Source of the DNA: Deltaproteobacteria bacterium | GTDB taxonomy: Bacteria; Desulfobacterota; Dissulfuribacteria; Dissulfuribacterales; QOAL01 | Direction: 5' to 3' | DNA: 5,145 nt | NCBI GenBank assembly: GCA_026988585.1 | Contig: JALSKY010000015.1 | Coordinates: 1 to 5,145, forward strand | In this document: in pieces, positions 1 through 5,145 of the stretch | Numbering within the stretch: the first letter of the stretch is position 1 | Layout of the letters: every line of letters begins with the position of its first letter | Program-made: the position numbers and the translations under genes | Notes under the pieces: model-generated | The model's input: only the letters and a program-made list of their open reading frames with translations | What the model was told of the DNA's origin: nothing | The model's database searches: none

Positions 1-1
1 T

Positions 2-622
2 ACTCACCATCCTGCCATTTTTCACCCAATAAAGACGCTGGATACCTCCAAACCCAATACCCGCCTCCTGGCGGGTTTTCTCTGCGCAAATATAGCGGTT
101 GCCTCCTTTCATACAAGCCTGGACTCAGCTCCAGGCGGTGTGAACGACTGCCTGGCTCAACTCTTGAATCTCAAGGTGGAAGGGCCCTTGTTGCCCGGCC
201 TGTCTTCAGTGCCTGGCAGTGGAATGGGCAGGATAGGCAGCTTGCCTGCACCCATGTCAGGGCAGGATTTTCTGGATCTGGTTGGGAGACGTTTAGGGTG
301 TGCTGCACTCTCATACGCCGGGCCTGTTGAGAGGGAATGTTCCAGGATAGCAGTTTGCGGTGGTTCAGGGTCGAGCCTCCTGGAGTCAGCTTTCCTTCTC
401 AGCGCAGACGCACTGGTTACCGCTGAGGTGAAACACAGCGTTGCCATGGAGGCAGAGGAGCTGGGGCTGCTGGTAGTAGATGCCGGCCACTTCACCACTG
501 AATATCCTGTTGTTGAAAAGATGGCGGAATTTCTCATGGAAAAGGGGCAGGAACTTCAACTCGGAGTTGAGGTTGAAATCTTTTCCAAGGAGAGGGCCCC
601 GTTACATTATATTTCTTTTTGA
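2..622 (+). CDS. Nif3-like dinuclear metal centre hexameric protein, 5'-truncated by window edge
   Basis: This is the C-terminal 206 residues of a Nif3/YbgI/DUF34 family protein. The reading frame is open from base 2 to a TGA at 620-622, so the true start lies before the window. An internal GTG at 140 is not a credible start, because strongly conserved family sequence lies upstream of it. The metal-site residues of the family are visible: the THHP motif (fragment residues 1-4) gives the His pair, D41 sits in HTSLDSAPGGVND, and H163 and E167 sit in DAGHFTTE. The glycine-rich CGGSGSSL segment and VTAEVKH are also typical. The spacing from D41 to H163 is close to that of the short E. coli YbgI type, so the PII/CutA-like insertion domain found in some Gram-positive members is absent. 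Family members form hexameric toroids with a two-metal site. The cellular function is uncertain, and the old 'GTP cyclohydrolase 1 type 2' label is weakly supported. The next gene starts 42 bases downstream on the same strand. Confidence 0.95.
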   Translation, partial: THHPAIFHPIKTLDTSKPNTRLLAGFLCANIAVASFHTSLDSAPGGVNDCLAQLLNLKVEGPLLPGLSSVPGSGMGRIGSLPAPMSGQDFLDLVGRRLGCAALSYAGPVERECSRIAVCGGSGSSLLESAFLLSADALVTAEVKHSVAMEAEELGLLVVDAGHFTTEYPVVEKMAEFLMEKGQELQLGVEVEIFSKERAPLHYISF

Positions 623-625
623 GGC

Positions 626-641
626 ATTTTTTTAAAAAAAT
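626..641. repeat. T7A7 palindromic tract in the Nif3 / zinc-ribbon spacer
   Basis: Seven T (627-633) are followed directly by seven A (634-640), flanked by A and T, which makes a perfect 16-base palindrome. It lies four bases after the Nif3-like stop codon and 24 bases before the next start. It could be a bent or rigid A-tract or a weak hairpin. It is too AT-rich to be a strong terminator, and no -10/-35 pair is apparent around it. The function is unknown. Confidence 0.5.
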
Positions 642-653
642 TCAGATAAAAGA

Positions 654-660
654 AGAGGGG
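654..660 (+). promoter_or_regulatory. Ribosome binding site of the zinc-ribbon gene
   Basis: The purine run AGAGGGG ends four bases before the ATG at 665. An overlapping ATG at 661 lies directly against this run and is in another frame, so 665 is the start that gives the conserved MLPELSILVRLQ beginning. The spacing is slightly short but usable. Confidence 0.5.
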
Positions 661-664
661 ATGA

Positions 665-1375
665 ATGTTACCGGAACTATCAATTCTTGTAAGGCTGCAG
701 GGCATTGACCTGGAGATCAGGAAACTTAAGAAGGAACAGGATGAGCTGCCTGTACGGCTTAACGCTGTTGAGAAGAGGATGGCTGAAAAGCAGGCTGAGA
801 TCGATCTTCTCAAGGACAAGCTGGCTGATCTGCGAACAAGAAAGACCGAGGTTGAGGATGAACTCGAGCTGGAAACCGAGCGTCTGAAGAAGTCTCAGCA
901 GAAGATGAGCAGTATCCAGAATGCCCGTGAGTACCAGGCGGTGCAGAAGGAGATCGAGGAGATCAAGAAGGCCAACAAAGAGCGGGAAGATGAGATCCTC
1001 CAGATCGAAGAGGAGATGGAGGGGCTCAAGGCCAAGGTTGCAGAGATGGAAGAGGATATAGCTGCAGATGAGAAAGAGGCCTTGGCCCTAAAAAAACATA
1101 TTGAAAAGGCATCGGCAGATCTGAACAGGAAGATAGACTCCCTTGCCTCTGAAAGAGATGAGGTGGCCAAGGAGGTCAAGCCGGATCTCATGGCCCGTTA
1201 CCGTTTTCTTTCGGATAAGCGTAATGGTGTGGTGGTGGCAGCAGTGGATGATGGTACCTGCAGCTGCTGTAATATGAGTCTTCCTCCCCAGCTCTACAAT
1301 GAGCTTTTGAGGGATGAGAAGGTCATGTTCTGTCCGTCATGTCAGCGCATAATATATGCATTGAAAAATCAGTAG
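665..1375 (+). CDS. Coiled-coil protein with C-terminal C4 zinc ribbon (COG1579 / zf-RING_7 type)
   Basis: This protein of 236 residues has two clear parts. Residues about 10-175 are a long, highly charged Glu/Lys heptad-like coiled coil, including the QNAREYQAVQKEIE segment (85-98) conserved in the family. Residues about 178-231 form a zinc ribbon with C199-x-x-C202 and C223-x-x-C226 around the typical NMSLPPQLYNELLRDE stretch. C201 is an additional cysteine inside the first pair, so the motif reads CSCC. The length is normal for the family. There is no signal peptide or membrane segment, so it should be cytoplasmic. Related proteins are thought to be nucleic-acid binding or structural, but no reaction is established. 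It lies 42 bases after the Nif3-like gene on the same strand. That pairing recurs in many bacteria and suggests a shared, still undefined process. The stop is TAG at 1373-1375. Confidence 0.93.
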   Translation: MLPELSILVRLQGIDLEIRKLKKEQDELPVRLNAVEKRMAEKQAEIDLLKDKLADLRTRKTEVEDELELETERLKKSQQKMSSIQNAREYQAVQKEIEEIKKANKEREDEILQIEEEMEGLKAKVAEMEEDIAADEKEALALKKHIEKASADLNRKIDSLASERDEVAKEVKPDLMARYRFLSDKRNGVVVAAVDDGTCSCCNMSLPPQLYNELLRDEKVMFCPSCQRIIYALKNQ

Positions 1376-1397
1376 GTTGACTGCCGCTACCAGGCGG

Positions 1398-1446
1398 TTG
1401 CCTTTCACTGGCACAATACATATATTTGAAATGGTTGTAGTATAAC
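1398..1446 (+). promoter_or_regulatory. Candidate promoter region for rnpB
   Basis: Two readings are possible. TTGCCT (1398-1403) and TATATT (1421-1426) are separated by 17 bases and would start transcription near 1433, giving a short 5' leader. Alternatively, TATAAC (1441-1446) would start transcription near 1453, exactly where the P1 helix of RNase P RNA begins, but it has only a poor -35. Both are sequence matches by eye. The choice needs a mapped 5' end. Confidence 0.4.
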
Positions 1447-1452
1447 TCTTTC

Positions 1453-1822
1453 CTGGAAAGAGGACTGGATGATCGCCCTTCAGTCACTCCTGAAGGGAGG
1501 AAAGTCCGGGCTCCGCAGGGCAAGGTGGTCCGTAACACGGACCGGGGGTAACCCCAGGGAAAGTGCCACAGAAAAGAGACCGCCCCTCTTTTAGGGGTAA
1601 GGGTGAAAAGGTGAGGTAAGAGCTCACCAGATACAGGGGTGACCCTGTATGCTAGGTAAACCCCACCTGGAGCAAGATCAAATAGGGAGGCGATAGAGGG
1701 CTGCCCGTCCGAGGCCTCCGGGTAGATCGCTTGAGGTGTCGGGCAACCGGCATCCCAGATGAATGATCATCACCCTGACTCCTGTCAGGGTACAGAACCC
1801 GGCTTACAGGTCCTCTTTCCGG
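1453..1822 (+). ncRNA. rnpB: RNase P RNA, bacterial type A
   Basis: This is the catalytic RNA of ribonuclease P, which removes 5' leaders from pre-tRNAs. The universally conserved blocks are present: GGAAAGUCCGGGCUCC (1499-1514), AGGGAAAGUGCCACAGAAA (1556-1574), GGAGCAAGAUCAAAUAGGG (1669-1687), AGAUGAAUGAUCAU (1757-1770) and ACAGAACCCGGCUUA (1792-1806). Helices can be read directly. P1 is 11 perfect pairs (1455-1465 with 1810-1820), plus a G-U and a C-G pair. P3 is CCCUUCAG/CUGAAGGG (1476-1483, 1490-1497). P8 is GGUCCGU/ACGGACC (1527-1533, 1537-1543). P9 is capped by GUAA (1544-1555). P12 is a short CCCCU/AGGGG stem (1583-1597). P14 is 8 pairs capped by GUGA (1631-1650). P16 is GGAGGC/GCCUCC (1686-1691, 1714-1719). 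P18 is CCCUGAC/GUCAGGG (1773-1790). The P6 pseudoknot GGGC/GCCC (1518-1521, 1703-1706) supports type A. The length of about 370 nt matches the usual size. The exact ends are estimated from P1. Confidence 0.97.
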
Positions 1823-1840
1823 ATTTTTTTACTCTTTTTC
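1823..1840 (+). terminator. U-rich tract after rnpB, possible weak terminator
   Basis: Seven T (1824-1830) and then CTCTTTTTC follow the 3' strand of P1 directly. The U-run is typical of a 3' end. However, the only local hairpin I can draw just before it is a four-pair CCGG/CCGG stem (1799-1802 with 1819-1822) with a 16-base loop. P1 itself pairs with the far 5' end and would not act as an ordinary terminator stem. Termination may be partial, or the 3' end may be formed by processing. Confidence 0.3.
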
Positions 1841-1910
1841 AATCTTTGTTTACTGCAAAAGGCTACCTGCAAAACAGCATGAGTTCCTGCTGCCTGTCAT
1901 TTTATCCGGA

Positions 1911-1916
1911 AAGGAG
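1911..1916 (+). promoter_or_regulatory. panB ribosome binding site
   Basis: AAGGAG sits nine bases before the ATG at 1926 and fixes that start. Between the U-rich tract and this site I found no convincing -35/-10 pair for panB. Confidence 0.75.
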
Positions 1917-1925
1917 TGTTTATCC

Positions 1926-2780
1926 ATGCCAATTACGCCTGTAGATATCAGAAAAAGAAAGGGAACAGGCCCTGCCATCACCATGTTGACCGCATACGAT
2001 TTCAGCATGGCTGCCCTGCTGGACAGTACCAATGTCCTGGATATGATTCTTGTTGGCGATTCCCTTGGCATGGTAGCCCTTGGCTATGAATCCACTGTTC
2101 CTGTTACCATGGATGAGATGGTTCATCACTGTGCTGCAGTCTCCCGGGCCGTAAAAAATGCACTGGTAGTTGGTGATATGCCTTTCATGTCCTATCAGGT
2201 TTCACCTGAAGAGGCATTGCAGAATGCAGGAAGGTTCCTGAAACAGGGCGGGGTAGGGGCTGTAAAGCTGGAGGGCGGAACTGGAGTTGCGGAGGCCATT
2301 GCACGTATGGTGGATGCAGGGATTCCTGTAGTTGGACATATAGGTCTCACGCCACAGACTGCCACCTCTCTTGGCGGTTTCAAGGTGCAGGGAAGAGATG
2401 TTGAGCAGGCAGAGAAGATATTTCGTGATGCCCAGGCAGTTGCGGATGCAGGGGCCTTCGCCCTGGTGATGGAGTGCATCCCTGAAAAACTGGCATCATT
2501 TATCACGGAAGAGATCTCCATCCCTACTATAGGGATCGGTGCAGGAAAGGGGTGTGACGGTCAGGTCCTGGTTACCAATGATATGCTTGGCCTTTTTGAA
2601 AAGTTTACGCCTGGATTTGTAAGGCGCTATCTGAATCTTGCCCCTGAGATAAAGAGTGCAGTGGCCCAATATTGTGAAGAAGTAAGGGCCAGGGAATTTC
2701 CTTCTGAGGAGGAGGTCTTTAAAGGCGGCGATGAGGCCGTAGAGGCAATCCTGAGCAAAGATTTTTTAAGGAAGGAGTGA
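1926..2780 (+). CDS. panB: 3-methyl-2-oxobutanoate hydroxymethyltransferase (ketopantoate hydroxymethyltransferase)
   Basis: This 284-residue protein is full length for PanB. It transfers a hydroxymethyl group from 5,10-methylenetetrahydrofolate to 3-methyl-2-oxobutanoate to make ketopantoate, the first committed step of pantothenate and coenzyme A synthesis in the cytoplasm. Family signatures in order are MLTAYDFSMA (20-29), VGDSLGMV with metal ligand D45 (43-50), VGDMPFMSYQ with metal ligand D84 (82-91), VKLEGG with K114 and E116 (113-118), GHIGLTPQ (137-144), the active-site glutamate E183 in MECIP, and PTIGIGAGKGCDGQ towards the C-terminal part. The ligand assignments come from the known E. 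coli enzyme and the residues are visible here. The stop is TGA at 2778-2780. It follows rnpB on the same strand, with only 103 bases between the two genes. panC and panD, common partners, are not in the window. Confidence 0.97.
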   Translation: MPITPVDIRKRKGTGPAITMLTAYDFSMAALLDSTNVLDMILVGDSLGMVALGYESTVPVTMDEMVHHCAAVSRAVKNALVVGDMPFMSYQVSPEEALQNAGRFLKQGGVGAVKLEGGTGVAEAIARMVDAGIPVVGHIGLTPQTATSLGGFKVQGRDVEQAEKIFRDAQAVADAGAFALVMECIPEKLASFITEEISIPTIGIGAGKGCDGQVLVTNDMLGLFEKFTPGFVRRYLNLAPEIKSAVAQYCEEVRAREFPSEEEVFKGGDEAVEAILSKDFLRKE

Positions 2781-2787
2781 AGGAAAT

Positions 2788-2872
2788 TCCCCGTATCCCT
2801 GTGTAACTTTATCTGTTCTGTCTGTTCCCCCTGCGTCCGCCTGCCCGTTCACACTTTCTTTTGCAGTTGTTG
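2788..2872 (+). terminator. C-rich, G-poor stretch after panB; possible Rho-dependent termination region
   Basis: Directly after the panB stop the + strand is pyrimidine-rich with many C and few G (for example CTGTTCCCCCTGCGTCC near 2821), and no stem-plus-U-run terminator is visible. A C-over-G skew of this kind is typical of Rho loading sites, so Rho-dependent termination of panB is a reasonable inference. It is not demonstrated. Confidence 0.25.
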
Positions 2873-3150
2873 CATATCGCAGGTTGTGTTGGACGGTTAG
2901 GGTTTTTCTTGCAATTCATCTCTTTTCCATCCTGTTCTTTTGTTTTTTAGAAATGCAAAATTCCTGCCAATTCATGGAGCTGTGTGGCGTCAAAACTGTT
3001 ATTAAGGATGTTTTGTATTTAATTTCTTGATATTATTGAGTTTTATTGTTAGGTCGTTCTGTATTGTTTTTTCTTTTTCCCCGCATTGCCATATCTGTTT
3101 AAAAGATTCTTCATGAAAATATGTCAAAAACAGGTGGTAAAAATGTCGCT

Positions 3151-3168
3151 CTGTCATAAAAATGACAG
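3151..3168. repeat. Inverted repeat CTGTCAT-AAAA-ATGACAG
   Basis: Two 7-base arms (3151-3157 and 3162-3168) are separated by AAAA and followed by TTTT on the + strand. It could be a protein-binding operator or a weak hairpin terminator reading rightwards. The left arm with its spacer resembles a Pho-box half site, but the second half is inverted rather than directly repeated, so a Pho box is not supported. Confidence 0.5.
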
Positions 3169-3204
3169 TTTTGTGTCGGTAAAATCGTTGGGAAATCTTT
3201 AGGG

Positions 3205-3218
3205 CGACATTAATGTCG
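3205..3218. repeat. Perfect 14-base palindrome CGACATTAATGTCG
   Basis: The sequence equals its own reverse complement over 14 bases with no spacer, as dimeric transcription-factor sites often do. Its half site ATGTCG recurs at 3143-3148. It lies in the gap far from any recognised gene start, so a target gene is not apparent. Confidence 0.5.
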
Positions 3219-3280
3219 AAGCCGCAGACAGGGTGCAACAGAAACTTTGTGCCGCTTTCAGTCAAACCGGGATATAGCTG

Positions 3281-3304
3281 CTGTCATCTGAGAATGAGAG
3301 ACAG
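3281..3304. repeat. Imperfect hairpin CTGTC-A-TCT / AGAGACAG
   Basis: Eight pairs with one unpaired A (3286) close a 7-base loop (3290-3296). It begins with CTGTCAT, the same heptamer as at 3151-3157. It may belong to the same motif cluster, or it may be a chance structure. Confidence 0.3.
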
Positions 3305-3481
3305 TCCGATGAACCTGGATTGTACACATCAGATGGCGGAAGGATTTGTTGCGGATGTAGCTTCATCTTTTTGGTGAAGACTCATAAGGAATAAATAGAT
3401 CCTGACCAGATAATGATTCAAGAAAAATTGCTCTATTCAGGTAGTTGAAGTATACAATTCGGGATGATGCATGGGGATGGG

Positions 3482-3520
3482 GCTGGCACGGATAAATCAT
3501 TGATCTTTATCCGTGCCAGC
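3482..3520 (-). terminator. Perfect 15-bp inverted repeat just past dxs; probable 3' hairpin
   Basis: GCTGGCACGGATAAA (3482-3496) and its exact reverse complement (3506-3520) flank a 9-base loop. Read along dxs, it starts 28 bases after the stop codon, the usual place for a 3'-end hairpin. It has no U-run after the stem on either strand, so it is not a classical intrinsic terminator. A mRNA-stabilising or Rho-assisted 3' structure, or a terminator serving both convergent genes, are alternatives. Confidence 0.5.
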
Positions 3521-3548
3521 ATGATCTTGGTCAATATGGATGTTTCAC

Positions 3549-5145
3549 TCAGACCCTTTTCATGCAAACATGCCTGGTTCCTGTATCTGAACCGTTGCCC
3601 TGCATCAACTGAATTGCTGCATGGACAACCGATTGGGGATCGATCCCCACCTCTTTTCTCAAAAGGGGCTGGCTGCCATGTTCGATGAACCTGTCAGGTA
3701 TGCCGAGTCTCTTTACAGCCAGATCAGCAATGCCTGCATCTGCAAGGGTTTCCAGGACAGCTGACCCGAAGCCGCCCATCAGGGCATTTTCCTCTATGGT
3801 AATCACCCTGCCACTCTTTTTAGCTTCCTCACAGATGGTTCCAGCATCAAGGGGCTTTACAAATCTGGCATTGATCACAGATGCCTGGATCCCCTCCTGT
3901 TCAGCAACTCTTTCCGCTGCTTCCATGGCTGTATTCACCGTGTGTCCTACGGCAATAATGGTGAGATCCCTGCCGGGGCGCACCAGTTCAGCCTTACCGA
4001 TCTCTATCTTTTTGAGCTTCCAGTCCAGTCCTGTTCCGATGCCGGTTCCTCTCGGATAACGAATGGCCACCGGTCCATCATGTTTAATGGCAGTATAGAG
4101 CATATGCTGCAACTCATTTTCATCTTTTGGAGACATTACCACCAGATTTGGTACAGTTCTCAGGAACGAGATGTCAAACACACCATGATGCGTTGGTCCA
4201 TCGTCTCCAACTAGCCCGGCCCTGTCCAGAGCAAACACCACTGGCAGGTTGCTGAGACATACATCATGAATTACCTGATCATAAGCCCGCTGCATGAAGC
4301 TGGAGTAGATGGCTACCACCGGCTTCATCCCCTCAAGGGCAAGACCGGCGGCAAAGGTTACTGCATGCTGTTCAGCAATCCCCACATCGAAGAACCGTTC
4401 CGGAATGGCCTCTGCCATGTATTTCAGCCCGGTGCCAGCAGGCATGGCAGCAGTTATGCCCACAATTCTTTGATCTTCCTTGGCAAGACGTACCAATGTG
4501 TTGCCAAAGATCTCAGTGTAGCAGGGCGGTTGAGGCGACTCAGGCCTTTTTGGTTTGCCTGTAGCAATCTCAAAGGGCCCAAGGCCATGGAACAGGTCAG
4601 GGTGTTCCTCAGCCGGTTTGTAACCCTTTCCCTTTTTGGTAAGTACATGGAGCAATACCGGACCAGGCACCTCCTTGACATTGTTGAGGGTCTCAATAAG
4701 TGTTTCTAAATGATGGCCAGGAATAGGACCTACATATTCGAACTGTAATGCCTCAAAGAGCATTCCAGGAGTGAGGAGACTCTTCAGTGAATCCTCACTC
4801 TTTTTCAGCAGGGACCAGAGGTTTTCCCCAAGCTCCGAGCGTTTCAGAAAACCCTCCAGGTCCTTCTTCAGCCTGGTGGCCATCCTGCTGGTGAGCTTCC
4901 TGCTCAGGAACGATGACAATGCTCCGACATTTGGAGATATGGACATCTCATTGTCATTCAGAATCACCAGAAGATCCTTTCTGAGATGCCCGGCATTGTT
5001 CAGTGCCTCAAAGGCGATGCCGGCAGTCATTGAACCGTCACCTATGACAGCAACAACCTTTTTCTTGTCACCCTTGAGCGTTGCAGCAGTTGTCATTCCC
5101 AGGGCTGCGGATATAGAGGTGCTGCTGTGGCCGGTGTCAAGGGCA
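3549..5145 (-). CDS. dxs: 1-deoxy-D-xylulose-5-phosphate synthase, N-terminus cut off by window edge
   Basis: About 531 C-terminal residues of DXS are present. The frame is open to the window edge and begins inside GHSSTSISAALG, so roughly the first hundred residues of this ~620-640 residue family are missing. The ATG at 5094-5096 is internal, because conserved sequence continues upstream of it. The enzyme condenses pyruvate and glyceraldehyde-3-phosphate using thiamine diphosphate, the first step of the MEP isoprenoid pathway, which also feeds thiamine and pyridoxal synthesis. Visible signatures, by fragment residue, are the ThDP motif GDGSMTAG (35-42) with NDNEMSI (63-69), the YVGPIPGH stretch, the catalytic glutamate E258 in DVGIAEQH, the DRAG motif (307-310) with GDDGPTHHG, and IRYPRG. 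The three transketolase-like domains follow in normal order, and the C-terminal domain is complete to the TGA at 3551-3549. The last dozen or so residues form an unremarkable polar tail. It runs opposite to the rest of the window. Confidence 0.97.
   Translation of the reverse strand, partial: ALDTGHSSTSISAALGMTTAATLKGDKKKVVAVIGDGSMTAGIAFEALNNAGHLRKDLLVILNDNEMSISPNVGALSSFLSRKLTSRMATRLKKDLEGFLKRSELGENLWSLLKKSEDSLKSLLTPGMLFEALQFEYVGPIPGHHLETLIETLNNVKEVPGPVLLHVLTKKGKGYKPAEEHPDLFHGLGPFEIATGKPKRPESPQPPCYTEIFGNTLVRLAKEDQRIVGITAAMPAGTGLKYMAEAIPERFFDVGIAEQHAVTFAAGLALEGMKPVVAIYSSFMQRAYDQVIHDVCLSNLPVVFALDRAGLVGDDGPTHHGVFDISFLRTVPNLVVMSPKDENELQHMLYTAIKHDGPVAIRYPRGTGIGTGLDWKLKKIEIGKAELVRPGRDLTIIAVGHTVNTAMEAAERVAEQEGIQASVINARFVKPLDAGTICEEAKKSGRVITIEENALMGGFGSAVLETLADAGIADLAVKRLGIPDRFIEHGSQPLLRKEVGIDPQSVVHAAIQLMQGNGSDTGTRHVCMKRV

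Larger units (their letters stand above)
2781..3481. other. Gap between convergent panB and dxs; no convincing gene
   Basis: About 700 bases carry no coding signal I can support. The first 90 bases after panB are rich in C and T and poor in G. From about 2930 to 3200 the sequence becomes AT-rich, unlike the flanking genes. Bases 3115-3310 carry repeated TGTCA/TGTCG motifs and three small inverted repeats, listed separately. A frame on the minus strand (3002-3265, 87 codons, TTG start) is open, but it lacks a ribosome binding site and any recognisable motif. Because both flanking genes end here, no promoter is required for either. The stretch could hold decayed coding sequence, a small RNA or a regulatory site. 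Confidence 0.6.

Noticed and set aside
157..537. Minus-strand open frame of 126 codons
   Set aside because: It is antisense to the conserved Nif3-like coding sequence and its product shows no family motif.
1384..1397. CCGC/GCGG hairpin after the zinc-ribbon gene as a terminator
   Set aside because: There are only four pairs plus a wobble and no T-run follows, so it is too weak to call.
1408..1426. Possible sigma-54 promoter (CTGGCAC before rnpB)
   Set aside because: The -24-like TGGCAC is present, but the required GC/TTGCA element at -12 is absent at the right spacing. The same applies to TGGCAC at 3485.
1759..1944. Short plus-strand open frame over the end of rnpB
   Set aside because: It starts inside the conserved AGAUGAAUGAUCAU block of RNase P RNA and runs into the panB start, so it is a by-product of the RNA gene.
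3151..3168. Pho box
   Set aside because: CTGTCATAAA matches the first half site, but a Pho box needs a direct repeat 11 bases on, and here the second half is inverted.
3002..3265. Minus-strand open frame of 87 codons
   Set aside because: It begins with TTG, has no purine-rich site upstream, lies in AT-rich sequence full of palindromes, and its Lys/His-rich product has no family feature I recognise. It is mentioned as a weak possibility only.
3685..4709. Several plus-strand open frames (3685-4059, 3942-4214, 4266-4709)
   Set aside because: All lie antisense to dxs, whose protein is strongly conserved throughout. They are shadows of its codon pattern.

Overview
The window looks like ordinary chromosomal housekeeping DNA from a Gram-negative-type bacterium, most plausibly of the deltaproteobacterial / Desulfobacterota kind. 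That placement is an inference from the type A RNase P RNA, the moderate base composition and the flavour of the proteins. No decisive phylogenetic marker could be compared here, so treat it as tentative. I see no mobile element, CRISPR array, tRNA or phage gene.

Layout. The left part reads rightwards. It starts inside a Nif3-family dinuclear-metal protein (bases 2-622, 5' end cut off by the window edge). A long coiled-coil protein with a C-terminal C4 zinc ribbon follows (665-1375), then the RNase P RNA gene rnpB (about 1453-1822), then panB (1926-2780), the first committed enzyme of pantothenate/CoA synthesis. The right part reads leftwards: dxs (stop at 3549, start beyond base 5145), the entry enzyme of the MEP isoprenoid pathway. 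panB and dxs converge on a gap of about 770 bases (2781-3548) with no convincing gene. The gap holds a C-rich, G-poor stretch just after panB, an AT-rich middle with a cluster of TGTCA/TGTCG motifs and small palindromes, and a perfect 15-bp inverted repeat just past the dxs stop codon.

How the parts relate. Nif3-like and COG1579-like zinc-ribbon genes are commonly adjacent in bacteria and are probably co-transcribed here. rnpB has a plausible promoter of its own. It is followed by a U-run but no convincing local terminator hairpin, and panB starts about 100 bases later with a good ribosome binding site and no obvious promoter. Read-through from rnpB into panB is therefore possible. The window holds no system I would call new. 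The items most worth a second look are the motif cluster and the U-tract-less hairpin in the convergent gap, and the rnpB-panB junction.
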